Assembly (NCBI GenBank): GCA_964605705.1
Contig: CAZSDW010000010.1
Coordinates: forward strand, 1-64,000
Origin: CAZSDW01 sp964605705
GTDB taxonomy: Bacteria > Fidelibacterota > UBA2242
Reading direction: 5' to 3'
DNA: 64,000 nt
The notes beneath the pieces were generated by a model. That model did no database searches, was not told the DNA's origin, and was given only the letters and a program-made list of their open reading frames with translations. This document shows, in pieces, positions 25,503 through 34,138 of this stretch. The first letter of the stretch is position 1, and the number at the start of each line of letters is the position of its first letter. Both the position numbers and the translations under genes were made by a program.

Positions 25503-28430
25503 TTAATCTTTTAACGCCGCAGCTAAAATTTCAATTGGATGGAATGCGTCCCTTCCGGTACCATCTTTGATCTGCTGACGGCAACTCGTTCCCTGGGCAG
25601 ATATAAATGTATCCTCCGCAGCAGCCCGGACTGCCGGAAAGAGTACCATTTCGCCAACTTTCATGGATACTTCATAATGCTCCTTTTCAAATCCAAAAGC
25701 ACCTGCCATTCCGCAGCAGCCGGATGGAATTTCCTCAACTGTGTACTGAACCGGAAAGGATAACATGTGCAGCGTCGATTCGGTTGACGCAACGGCTTTC
25801 TGCTGACAATGTCCATGAAATTTAATGTGCTGTTTTGCATCAGTAAACTGATCAGATCTTATATTGCCCTTGTCTGCTTCCCGCATAAAGAATTCATCGA
25901 ACATGAAGGTGTTTTCCGCAATTTTCAATGCCGCTTCTTTCAATTCACCCCGTAGTAAATCGGGATATTCGTCCCGGAATGCCAGAATCGCCGATGGCTC
26001 GATACCGATCAGTGGCGTTTCTTCCGTGACTAAATCTTTCAATGCTTTGACATTTCTGCGGGCAATTTTCTGAGCGGCTCGCACCAATCCTTTGGACAGA
26101 AAAGTACGGGCACTGATACTGTGTTTCGGTAGAATGACCTCATACCCCAAACGGTTCAGCAGGACAATCGCATCGATCCCGATACCGGTATCCAGGAAGT
26201 TGGTAAACTCATCGGTGAACAGGTAAACCTTGCCTTTTTTGGGAATCTCGCCCAGATCCTGTACATAGCGCTTTGCCCAGCGGCGCAATGGTTTCTTCTG
26301 CAGCAACGGGAAATTGCGTTTTTGCTCAAACGTCAGGATAAATTTCATCAATCCCGCGCTCAGCCTGTTTTTCATAAAAAAGTTCATGATACCCGGAATC
26401 CAGGACCCTATCGCGTGAATAAAGGGCAGATACGCTACTGCCCGGCTGCGCAGGGGAACCCCATTCGCATCGTAGTAATGCTGCAAAAACTCGGCTTTCA
26501 GACGGGCGATATCAACTGCTGAGGGACACTCGGATTTACAGGCTTTGCAGGAAAGGCAGAGGTCCATTACCTCGTAAATTTCCCGGTGATCGAAGGGATT
26601 TTTTTTCGGTGAATTAGTCAGAAATTCCCGGAGGATATTCGCCCGGGCGCGGGTCAGGTTTTTTTCATCCCGGGTCGCCATGAAACTCGGACAGAGTGTT
26701 CCGCCCATCAGGTAAGATTTCCGGCAATCACCGGAGCCGTTGCATTTTTCCGCAGCCCGGAGAATGCCCTGCTCCTTTGAAAAATCAAAAATGGTTTTAA
26801 TCTCCCGGGTTGGTCTGCCGGGCTCGCAACGCAGACTATCGTTCATCACCGGTGTATCCACGATTTTGCCCGGATTGAAAATGTGCTCCGGATCCCAGGT
26901 ATCTTTAATGTTTTTCAATAACTGGTAGTTTTTCTCACCAATCATATACGGAATAAACTCACCCCGCAGGCGACCGTCGCCATGCTCGCCGCTGAGAGAA
27001 CCACGATACTTTTTGACCAATTTTGCAGTATCTTCTAAAATATCATGAAATATCTTGACATCAGCCGGGTCCTTCAGATTTAATACCGGGCGCAGATGCA
27101 ATTCACCGGAACCGATATGGGCGTGATAAACACAGGATTTGTCGTACTTTTTAACAATGGCTTTGAATTCGCGCAGATACTCCGGCAGGTCTTCGGGCAG
27201 TACGGCAGTATCTTCGACCACAGAAGCCGGTTTGGCATCCCCGGGCAGATTGGATAATAAGCCAAGTCCCGCTTTACGCAAATTCCAGACCCGCTGAATA
27301 TCGTCACCCCAAACCATCGGAAAAGCATATCCGATGCCGGCGGTTTTCAAAGCAGTTTTTAATTTTTCGGCTGTATTCTGGATTTCTTCTCTCGTTCCCC
27401 TGGCAAACTCAATAATCAGAATCGCTTTGGGATCACCTTCAATAAAAAAGCGGTTTTTGCGATATTCAAGGTGCTTCTTAGTCTGGGCAAGGATTATATC
27501 ATCCATCAATTCGACTGCGCCAGGCTGATATTGCAGGGCGATCAGGTTACCATGGAATGCCTCTTCCAGGGTCTTGCAGTGGACGCAGATCAATGCCTTT
27601 TCTTTGGGCGGTAATGGAATCAGGTTGAGTTTCATTTCAGTGGCAAAGAGTAGCGTACCTTCGGACCCTGCAATCAGTTTAGAAAAATTAAATAGCACTG
27701 TCGAATCGCTGAAAGGTTCCGTTTCCAGCAGTTCGTCAATCGCATAACCGGTGTTGCGCCGCTTGATTCGAGGATCGGGAAACTGTTCGCGGATTTCTCT
27801 CTGATTCTCAGGATCCGATAGGATTTCCCGTATCTGACGATATAATCGATTCTCCAGGGTATTTCCCTTACATTTGTCCAGAAATCCAACCTTATTTATG
27901 GGAGTAAACTCCACCTCAGAACCATCACTCAAAAAGCCCCTGACCGATATAATATGATCCCGGACACTGCCATAAATCATCGAGTGCAAGCCGCAGGAAT
28001 TATTCCCCAGCATGCCGCCCATCAGACAGCGGTTTGAGGTTGAGGTCTCAGGGCTGAAAAACAGACCCAGAGATTTGAGTTGAAGATTCAATTCATCAAG
28101 ATTGACGCCCGGCTCTACCCGAACCCAGCGTTCAGCCTGATTGATTTCCAGCACTTTCGTAAAATATTTGGAGATATCGACCACAATTCCGGCACCGACC
28201 ACTTGACCAGCGAGGGATGTTCCCGCTGCCCGGGGGATGAGCGCAGTTTTATTTTCAATGGCAAATGTTATCAGTTTTCGTATATCTTCCCTGTTTTTGG
28301 GGCGGGTAACCGCCATTGGAATTTCCCGGTAGGCGGAAGCATCGGTGGCATACATTAAAAGCGTCGCTTTATCAGTATAAATATCACCATCAAATGTTTG
28401 CCGTAGATTTTCCAGTTGAGAATGTATCAT
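25503..28430 (-). CDS. Fused FAD-linked oxidase / Fe-S dehydrogenase (D-lactate or glycolate dehydrogenase-like)
   Basis: Residues about 1-250 form a PCMH-type FAD domain (PRAAGTSLAGQVVG, MLGNNSCGLHSM). A FAD-oxidase C-terminal domain follows to about 520. Ferredoxin-like motifs come next: CNGSGDCRK...LCPS near 570 and CLSCKACKSECP near 630. A CCG-type cysteine-rich domain with HGHCQQK and SGCCGMAG lies near the end. This GlcD-plus-GlpC fusion oxidises a 2-hydroxy acid such as D-lactate, glycolate or 2-hydroxyglutarate at the membrane; the substrate cannot be told from sequence. ATG at 28430 is preferred because GAGG lies 8 nt upstream; GTG at 28439 is the alternative. Confidence 0.85.
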   Translation of the reverse strand: MIHSQLENLRQTFDGDIYTDKATLLMYATDASAYREIPMAVTRPKNREDIRKLITFAIENKTALIPRAAGTSLAGQVVGAGIVVDISKYFTKVLEINQAERWVRVEPGVNLDELNLQLKSLGLFFSPETSTSNRCLMGGMLGNNSCGLHSMIYGSVRDHIISVRGFLSDGSEVEFTPINKVGFLDKCKGNTLENRLYRQIREILSDPENQREIREQFPDPRIKRRNTGYAIDELLETEPFSDSTVLFNFSKLIAGSEGTLLFATEMKLNLIPLPPKEKALICVHCKTLEEAFHGNLIALQYQPGAVELMDDIILAQTKKHLEYRKNRFFIEGDPKAILIIEFARGTREEIQNTAEKLKTALKTAGIGYAFPMVWGDDIQRVWNLRKAGLGLLSNLPGDAKPASVVEDTAVLPEDLPEYLREFKAIVKKYDKSCVYHAHIGSGELHLRPVLNLKDPADVKIFHDILEDTAKLVKKYRGSLSGEHGDGRLRGEFIPYMIGEKNYQLLKNIKDTWDPEHIFNPGKIVDTPVMNDSLRCEPGRPTREIKTIFDFSKEQGILRAAEKCNGSGDCRKSYLMGGTLCPSFMATRDEKNLTRARANILREFLTNSPKKNPFDHREIYEVMDLCLSCKACKSECPSAVDIARLKAEFLQHYYDANGVPLRSRAVAYLPFIHAIGSWIPGIMNFFMKNRLSAGLMKFILTFEQKRNFPLLQKKPLRRWAKRYVQDLGEIPKKGKVYLFTDEFTNFLDTGIGIDAIVLLNRLGYEVILPKHSISARTFLSKGLVRAAQKIARRNVKALKDLVTEETPLIGIEPSAILAFRDEYPDLLRGELKEAALKIAENTFMFDEFFMREADKGNIRSDQFTDAKQHIKFHGHCQQKAVASTESTLHMLSFPVQYTVEEIPSGCCGMAGAFGFEKEHYEVSMKVGEMVLFPAVRAAAEDTFISAQGTSCRQQIKDGTGRDAFHPIEILAAALKD

Positions 28431-28569
28431 CGTATGCACCTCGAATTTCTTATATATTTTACGACGTCAATTCGCCATGACTAATATAATGATAGCACCA
28501 TTAAATTCCAGTGAAATTGAAATGAAATTCACTGGGGATCAAACCATTTGCACGAGAACCGATTCGAAC

Positions 28570-29028
28570 TTACCCGGTAACAATTTTAATCCAAAAATAT
28601 CCCGCAGCTGATCCCAGGAAATAATACGGAAAATCCGACCAGCTGAATGAATTCCCTAAAATGGTACGACCGATGAAAGTGGCTCTCAGGTACTCCAGAA
28701 AGGGCGGATGCCATAACTGCAGAAATTCCAGCAGGCAGGTGCCCGACAAAACAATTAGCGCGATCCGGAGGACGTTTACATTTCTAAAAAACAGGTTCAT
28801 TAACAGGCACCAGAAAATCTCATAAAATACACCCCCCAGGGAATTATTCACCCAGAAATGGGCGGGACCGCCATAGAATTTACTATAAAAACCGATCGGT
28901 GTAATCAGAAGCAATGACAGAAAAACTGACCACCGATCGGACATAAAAATATAGAATAATTTAAGGATTTTCAAGAATTGTCTGCCGTAATCACTTGGTA
29001 TCCAACTCTCTCTTGAGGACACCAACAA
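28570..29028 (-). CDS. DUF2809-like membrane protein
   Basis: Four or five hydrophobic helices are seen. The pattern GFYSKFYGG near the first helix, LEFLQLWHPPFLEYLRAT in the middle and a final SWSDFPYYFLGSAAGY resembles DUF2809 proteins, small integral membrane proteins of unknown role. The start is uncertain. TTG at 29028 overlaps the preceding gene by 38 bp; later candidates are TTG in the LKILKLF segment and ATG at 28944. None has a good ribosome-binding site. Confidence 0.6.
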   Translation of the reverse strand: MLVSSRESWIPSDYGRQFLKILKLFYIFMSDRWSVFLSLLLITPIGFYSKFYGGPAHFWVNNSLGGVFYEIFWCLLMNLFFRNVNVLRIALIVLSGTCLLEFLQLWHPPFLEYLRATFIGRTILGNSFSWSDFPYYFLGSAAGYFWIKIVTG

Positions 29029-29191
29029 AATCCATTTGACCGGTCACATCATTGAAATCAATATTGATAATTTCCCAGCCTTCCTGACCCAACTGATTGA
29101 AGTATCTCTCAGTTTCAATGAACTTCTTGCCTCTGAATATTCCACCAGCCACATGAGTAGAATCAACAACCTTGTATTCCCATTTCTTCAA
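28991..29191 (-). CDS. Small DUF4177-like protein
   Basis: The 66-residue protein starts at TTG 29191 with GGAGGAG 5 nt upstream; an upstream in-frame ATG at 29272 has no such site. The sequence LKKWEYKVV opens it and LGQEGWEIINI plus FVGVLKRE close it, as in DUF4177 proteins. Their role is unknown. It is followed by the overlapping DUF2809-like gene. Confidence 0.75.
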   Translation of the reverse strand: MKKWEYKVVDSTHVAGGIFRGKKFIETERYFNQLGQEGWEIINIDFNDVTGQMDFVGVLKRELDTK

Positions 29192-29320
29192 AGCAGCTCC
29201 TCCTTCACACTTTTTATATATAAATAAATTACACTTTTTTCCTGCATTATGAAATATTTCCGAATTGTCCATTATATGCTAAATTTACCCTGATATACAA
29301 TTTGAAATGGGATCCGGAAT

Positions 29321-29806
29321 ATGGCAAAAATTAAAATCTTCACGGTCGGTGGCACCATCGATAAAATCTATTTCGATCAAAAAAGTACTTACCAGGTTGG
29401 TGATCCCGAAATTGTCGGCGTCCTGCGGGAAGCCAACGTCGATATTGATATTGAAACCGAACTGATCATGCAAAAAGACAGTCTGGATATGACGGATGAA
29501 GACCGGCAACTGGTTCTATCAAAAATCACCGCTGACCCCAATGTCCTGATTATCATTACCCACGGGACTGACACAATGATCGAGACAGCCCAAACATTAT
29601 CCATTATCAAAGATAAAACCATCGTGCTGACCGGCTCCATGCAGCCCGCTCGCTTCAAAAACAGTGACGCTGCTTTTAATATCGGTTGCGCAATCGCTGC
29701 CGTTCAAACCCTGCCGTCCGGTGTCTATATTACCATGAACGGAAAGATATTTGATCCGATGAAAAGCCGTAAAAATGTCGCACTGAACCGATTCGAAGAA
29801 ATTTAG
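29321..29806 (+). CDS. Short asparaginase-like protein (N-terminal domain only)
   Basis: At 161 residues it is half the length of L-asparaginases and keeps only the N-terminal catalytic domain. The first threonine motif (FTVGGTIDK, residues 7-15), the second Thr-Asp motif (ITHGTDTM near 84) and a Lys in the MKSRKN segment near 148 match the catalytic set. VLTGSMQP is also a family mark. The missing C-terminal domain normally completes the active site in a dimer, so activity is uncertain; single-domain asparaginase-like proteins are common in bacteria. The convergent adenine deaminase gene ends 5 bp away. Confidence 0.82.
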   Translation: MAKIKIFTVGGTIDKIYFDQKSTYQVGDPEIVGVLREANVDIDIETELIMQKDSLDMTDEDRQLVLSKITADPNVLIIITHGTDTMIETAQTLSIIKDKTIVLTGSMQPARFKNSDAAFNIGCAIAAVQTLPSGVYITMNGKIFDPMKSRKNVALNRFEEI

Positions 29807-29811
29807 GTCCT

Positions 29812-31527
29812 TCAGTCGACAAACAGCGGGATAAAATCGAAAACCGAAATATCCACCAAGCCCTTATCGGTCAGCTTAAGCTCCGGGATAACCGGTAATG
29901 ATAAAAACGATAAAGTCATAAACGGATTTTCCAGTTTACAGCCTAACTGTTGCGCTGTCCGGTTCAGTTCGTCCATTTTTTCTCGGACACCCTGCAGTGG
30001 CAGTTCACTCATCAGACCGGCAATCGGTAATGCCAATGATTGCCGGACTTTTCCATTTACCACAATGACCTGTCCACCGTTCATTTTTTCAATTTCATGA
30101 ACCGCAACCAGCATGTCTTCATCGTTGGTACCGACAACCAGAAGATTATGAGAATCATGGGCGACCGTCGATGCGATGGCGCCGGATTTGATTCCCATCC
30201 CTTGCACAAAACCCTTCCCGATATTCCCGGTGGCTCGATGACGCTCAATAACCACCATTTTAAGAATATCGCGACTGACATCACTGACAGCGTTATTGCC
30301 AATAATTAGTGCTTCAACAACAAGTTTCTTTGTCAGTAGCTGATTTGGAACGATTTCGATAACATTCAGCTGTTTCCCTTCAGCCGGAACGGACAAGTCT
30401 TCAAGCGTAAGCTCTTTTAGTCTGACTGTCGGCGGTAAGCCTGATTTTTTGACTTCCATTTGGTTGACCATTTTGCCATTCTCGGCTACCATTCGACCAT
30501 TTTTATAGACCTTTTGAATGCTGAATTCATCGAAATTATCAAATAAAATGATATCGGCGTCATATCCGGGAGCAATAGCGCCTTTGTTCAGCAGACCAAA
30601 ATGCCGGGCGGTGTTCAGTGATGCCATCTGCAGTGCCATCAATGGATCGATACCCGAGGCGATTGCCTGCCTGACCATGGAATTGATATGCCCGTAATCC
30701 ATTAAAAAATCAGGGTGTCGGTCATCGGTGACAAAGCCACAATTCCGCGAATTCAATGGATTGACCAGCGGCAACAGATCCTTCAGATTGCGCGCGGCGG
30801 AACCTTCCCTGATCATCAAGAACATTCCCTTCTGCAATTTTTCACGGGCTTCCTCGATTGCAGTACTTTCATGATCAGAGCTAATTCCAGCCACAATATA
30901 AGCAGAGAGATCCTTATCCCGTACCAGCGGTGCATGACCATCGACCAGTTTTACGCCCGCGACAGAGATTTTTTCCAGTACCTGTTTATCCCGGAACAGC
31001 ACACCCGGAAAATTCATCATCTCGCCAATCCCCAGAATTCGCGGATGATTGATCCATTTACGCATATCATCGGCTGATATAACTGCACCGGCTGTCTCAA
31101 GATGAGTAGCCGGAACACAGGAAGGAATCATAAAAAACACGTTGAGCGGTAAATCCGCAGTCGCATCAAGCATAAATTGCAGACCGGCTGTACCCATAAC
31201 ATTGGCGATTTCATGAGGGTCGGCAACCACTGTTGTGGTACCCATTGGCACAACCGCCCGGGCAAATTCACCGGGGCTCAACATGGAACTTTCCAGATGG
31301 ACATGCCCATCTATCAATCCCGGAGCCACAAAACACCCCTTTGCGTCAACCGTCAGCACAGCATTATAATCACCAAAACCAACAATCTTTGTATCGTGAA
31401 TTGCAATGTCGGACTCGGTTATTTCAGCAGATAAAAGATTTACCAAACGGACATTTTTAATTAACAAGTCAACCGGGATTTCACCCCTTGCCGCCGAAAT
31501 GATCGATTGATTTATCATAGTTTCCAT
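29812..31527 (-). CDS. ade: Adenine deaminase
   Basis: This amidohydrolase deaminates adenine to hypoxanthine in purine salvage. The metal motif GLIDGHVHLESSML lies near residue 73. VVADPHEIANVMG near 105, GISSDHEST near 215 and the C-terminal VAHDSHNLLVVGTND (near 450) are typical of the Ade family rather than other amidohydrolases. At 571 residues it is full length. Two starts, 31527 and 31518, are both possible, with GAAAGGATGG around them. The 91-bp upstream gap is largely occupied by the terminator of the next module, so no purine riboswitch fits there. Confidence 0.92.
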   Translation of the reverse strand: METMINQSIISAARGEIPVDLLIKNVRLVNLLSAEITESDIAIHDTKIVGFGDYNAVLTVDAKGCFVAPGLIDGHVHLESSMLSPGEFARAVVPMGTTTVVADPHEIANVMGTAGLQFMLDATADLPLNVFFMIPSCVPATHLETAGAVISADDMRKWINHPRILGIGEMMNFPGVLFRDKQVLEKISVAGVKLVDGHAPLVRDKDLSAYIVAGISSDHESTAIEEAREKLQKGMFLMIREGSAARNLKDLLPLVNPLNSRNCGFVTDDRHPDFLMDYGHINSMVRQAIASGIDPLMALQMASLNTARHFGLLNKGAIAPGYDADIILFDNFDEFSIQKVYKNGRMVAENGKMVNQMEVKKSGLPPTVRLKELTLEDLSVPAEGKQLNVIEIVPNQLLTKKLVVEALIIGNNAVSDVSRDILKMVVIERHRATGNIGKGFVQGMGIKSGAIASTVAHDSHNLLVVGTNDEDMLVAVHEIEKMNGGQVIVVNGKVRQSLALPIAGLMSELPLQGVREKMDELNRTAQQLGCKLENPFMTLSFLSLPVIPELKLTDKGLVDISVFDFIPLFVD

Positions 31528-31551
31528 CCTTTCATACGTGCTTTAGAAGAC

Positions 31552-31577
31552 AAAAAATACCCCCACGGGAGGTATTT
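31552..31577 (-). terminator. Intrinsic terminator of the AbrB/Doc-like module
   Basis: Read on the minus strand, ATACCTCC-CGT-GGGGGTAT forms an 8-bp stem (one G-U pair), extended by A-T pairs and followed by TTTTTT. It lies about 42 bp past the stop of the Doc-like gene. Confidence 0.8.
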
Positions 31578-31618
31578 ATGAATCAATATTGGTGTTACGC
31601 AAGTTTGAATTTAGGGTA

Positions 31619-32017
31619 TCATCGACAATTATTTGAAAACCACAGAGAAATATCGGAATTTCCCTGTTTCATCGTATCTAAAAGCGCAATGAAATCAGAC
31701 AGTGATTCGACATCGTATTCCAGGCGATAGTATCCCAGCGACCAGATCAGCATCAGCAGAGCGACAGACCGGTTTTTACTGATAAACGGTTCACCGTCGA
31801 TCATATAGTAAACAAACCAGCCAAGTTGCGAATACAGGTCTTTACGATTGGAAAGTCGCTCACCCAGAAAACAGGTCAACGAGCCACCACCGGGAAGTTC
31901 GACCACATTTTCAAGCGCGCTTAAATCCCGGACTCCGGTTTCGTCGTTAAATTTTTTTGCAAGCATCCAGTTTACATAACAGAGTATTTTTATTTCTTTT
32001 TTCTGATCGTCAGTCAT
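31619..32017 (-). CDS. Doc/Fic-like protein with a degenerate active-site motif
   Basis: ATG at 32017 is chosen because GGGAGG lies 6 nt upstream, giving 132 residues. The middle helix-loop region GEPFISKNRSVALLMLIWSLGY aligns with the Doc/Fic hallmark HPFxDGNKRTALxA: Pro, Phe, Asn and the trailing Ala-Leu remain, but His is Glu, Asp-Gly is Ser-Lys and the second Arg is Ser. Fic and Doc enzymes transfer AMP or phosphate onto targets such as EF-Tu. With the key His gone it is probably inactive or differently active. It is translationally coupled (8-bp overlap) to an AbrB-type gene, the layout of a toxin after its antitoxin. The family call is inference from this motif alone. Confidence 0.5.
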   Translation of the reverse strand: MTDDQKKEIKILCYVNWMLAKKFNDETGVRDLSALENVVELPGGGSLTCFLGERLSNRKDLYSQLGWFVYYMIDGEPFISKNRSVALLMLIWSLGYYRLEYDVESLSDFIALLDTMKQGNSDISLWFSNNCR

Positions 32018-32252
32018 CGATACCTCCCAAAATATCGACATGCAATAACATCTGTTCTTCAATACTCCGCAGATGTTCAATGTTATAATCATCAGGCAAG
32101 CTGACTTTGATCGTCTTCAAAGTAACTTCCTTCCGGTCGGAATTGACGCCCAGTTCGACTTCGGTGCCAAAATCCCATTGCATCGCTTTCGTTACTTCTC
32201 TGGGCAGCAAGACTCCCCGACTGGATCCGACTCTAATAATTTTCCGTTTCAT
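32010..32252 (-). CDS. AbrB/MazE-type antitoxin-like DNA-binding protein (second copy)
   Basis: ATG at 32252 follows GAGG by 5 nt. The N-terminal half (KRKIIRVGSSRGVLLPREVTKAMQWDFGTEVEL) is a swapped-hairpin AbrB domain like those of MazE antitoxins. The C-terminal tail (about residues 48-80) is acidic and probably binds the partner. Its end overlaps the Doc-like gene by 8 bp. It begins 7 bp after another AbrB gene with a similar DNA-binding domain but a different tail. Confidence 0.78.
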   Translation of the reverse strand: MKRKIIRVGSSRGVLLPREVTKAMQWDFGTEVELGVNSDRKEVTLKTIKVSLPDDYNIEHLRSIEEQMLLHVDILGGIDD

Positions 32253-32259
32253 AATTACC

Positions 32260-32514
32260 TCAATCGCTTCCGGTCGCAACCAGATCAATTTTCGTCAACA
32301 CCTCATTGTAATCATCCAGAAAACTGTCAAAATCCTCAATGTAAGTCTGCACTTTCTTGACATCTTCCCGCGGATTCCGGAGGACAACTTTTTCATTTTC
32401 TTCATCAAGAATCAGATCAATTTCATCACCAAAATCCCAATCCATCGTTTTAATCACATCCTTTGGTAATAAGATACACAAGCTTGCGCCAACCCGTACA
32501 ATCTTCCTTCTCAT
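32260..32514 (-). CDS. AbrB/MazE-type antitoxin-like DNA-binding protein (first copy)
   Basis: An 84-residue protein with the same AbrB pattern (RRKIVRVGASLCILLPKDVIKTMDWDFGDEIDL), about half identical over that domain to the gene just downstream. Its tail (KVQTYIEDFDSFLDDYNEVL) is acidic and unlike the downstream one. It is first in the three-gene unit and probably binds the unit's own promoter, where an inverted repeat abuts a TATAAT box. AAGGAAC before the ATG is a weak ribosome-binding site. Confidence 0.78.
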   Translation of the reverse strand: MRRKIVRVGASLCILLPKDVIKTMDWDFGDEIDLILDEENEKVVLRNPREDVKKVQTYIEDFDSFLDDYNEVLTKIDLVATGSD

Positions 32515-32539
32515 CGCTAAGTTCCTTTTTGTCTATAAC

Positions 32540-32566
32540 AACAATATCAAACTAATTGTTATTATA
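32540..32566 (-). promoter_or_regulatory. Candidate operator and -10 box of the AbrB/Doc-like unit
   Basis: AACAAT (32540-32545) and ATTGTT (32555-32560) are inverted repeats 9 bp apart. TATAAT on the minus strand (32561-32566) touches them. This layout suits autorepression by the AbrB-type protein starting at 32514. The surrounding 32515-32805 is very AT-rich with no gene. Confidence 0.35.
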
Positions 32567-32805
32567 ATAAAAATCAAGACTTCTTTAAGAAAAACTAACA
32601 AAATGTTAATCTTTCATACCCAAATATATAAATCTTAGATTAATATATCCCGAATAAGACATTTTATATTATGCGCTTTAATCGATATAATTTCTGATGT
32701 TTTCCTTTTCCTTCTATTTTTGGAAATCCGAAAGACAAACTCTGATTCAATAATATCAAATATTTCCTGCCAATAGTCTATTATTAAATAGATAAAATAT
32801 ATGTA

Positions 32806-34134
32806 TTATTTCTTACTGGAATACCGATCGTGCCAGATTTTTTCAAGCCGTTCCCGGATAAATTTTTCAGTCCCAAAATTCGTCGGTTGATAAAAATTCA
32901 CTGGCGTCATATTATCAGGAAAATACATCTGATCAACAAAAGCATCGGGGAAATCATGGGGATATCGATAATCCTTCCCGTAATCCATTGCCTTCATCAA
33001 ATTCGTCGGCGCATTCCTGAGATGAAAGGGTACGACCGGCAATTCACCATCTCTGACTTCAGCCTGAGCCTTCCGAAGCGACAAATAGGACGCATTGCTC
33101 TTGGGAGAAGCAGCCAGATAGGTTGTCACCTGGGCAAGCACAATGGCAGCTTCGGGCATTCCGATCGAATGCACCGCCTGGAATCCGGAAGTCGCTACCG
33201 ACAGCGCCAGCGGACTGGCATTACCGATATCCTCACTGGCAAGAACAATCAGCCGCCGGGCAATAAAGAGCGGATCTTCCCCATTCTCAACCATCAGAGC
33301 CAACCAGTAAACCGCCGCATCGGGATCGCTGCCCCGGACACTTTTAATAAATGCCGAAATGACATCATAATGATAATCACCCTTTTTATCATACAATAAA
33401 TTCCGCTGTTGTAACGCCTCTTTGATCAGTTCGAGCGTCAGATGCACCTTTCCCGATCGATCGGATTTAATCAGCTGCAAACTGATATCGATGGCATTCA
33501 GTAATTTACGGGCATCTCCGCTGACAGTCCGAATCAGAAAAACACGGGCATCTTCATCAAGGATAATCTGTTCCTTCCGGAGGAGAATATCATTTTTAAA
33601 GGTATATTCCAGAATCGCCTCGAGTTCGGAATCACTTAAAGAATTCAGCTTCAATACCCGACACCTCGAGAGCAGTGGTGCGATGACTTCAAAGGACGGA
33701 TTTTCCGTTGTCGCACCCATTAGAGTCAGCGAACCATTCTCAACTGCATGCAGCAAGGCGTCCTGCTGGGCTTTATTAAACCGGTGAATTTCGTCAATAA
33801 ACAGGATCGTTTTAATTCCTTCCCGCCGGTTCAAGTCTGCCTGGTTAATCACATTTCGCACATCCTTCACACCTGCCGATACCGCACTAATCTGGAAAAA
33901 ACGAGCCTCGACCTGTTTCGCAATGATCTTCGCCAGCGTCGTTTTCCCGGAACCCGGCGGACCCCATAAAATCAACGAAAATATCTGTTTGGCTTCCAGC
34001 GCTTTCTGAAGAATTTTACCCTCAGCCGTCAGATGTTCCTGACCGACAAAGTCCTGAATTGTCACCGGTCGCATACGCTCTGCTAACGGTGGTAACAGAG
34101 ACGATTTTTTCGCTGTATTCCCAAATAATTCCAT
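32806..34134 (-). CDS. rarA: Replication-associated recombination protein A (AAA+ ATPase)
   Basis: RarA/MgsA acts at stalled replication forks. Walker A is GPPGSGKTT (near residue 59), Walker B LFIDEIHRFN (near 115), sensor 1 GATTENPSF, and the C-terminal MgsA domain (KGDYHYDVISAFIKSVRGSDPDAA...) is intact. The 442 residues are standard. It starts 4 bp after the stop of the beta-CASP nuclease gene, so the two are probably cotranscribed. Confidence 0.93.
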   Translation of the reverse strand: MELFGNTAKKSSLLPPLAERMRPVTIQDFVGQEHLTAEGKILQKALEAKQIFSLILWGPPGSGKTTLAKIIAKQVEARFFQISAVSAGVKDVRNVINQADLNRREGIKTILFIDEIHRFNKAQQDALLHAVENGSLTLMGATTENPSFEVIAPLLSRCRVLKLNSLSDSELEAILEYTFKNDILLRKEQIILDEDARVFLIRTVSGDARKLLNAIDISLQLIKSDRSGKVHLTLELIKEALQQRNLLYDKKGDYHYDVISAFIKSVRGSDPDAAVYWLALMVENGEDPLFIARRLIVLASEDIGNASPLALSVATSGFQAVHSIGMPEAAIVLAQVTTYLAASPKSNASYLSLRKAQAEVRDGELPVVPFHLRNAPTNLMKAMDYGKDYRYPHDFPDAFVDQMYFPDNMTPVNFYQPTNFGTEKFIRERLEKIWHDRYSSKK

Positions 34135-34138
34135 AATA

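Noticed and set aside
31528..31618. Purine riboswitch before adenine deaminase
   Set aside because: The 91-bp gap is largely taken by the terminator of the neighbouring unit, and no conserved purine-aptamer core is visible.
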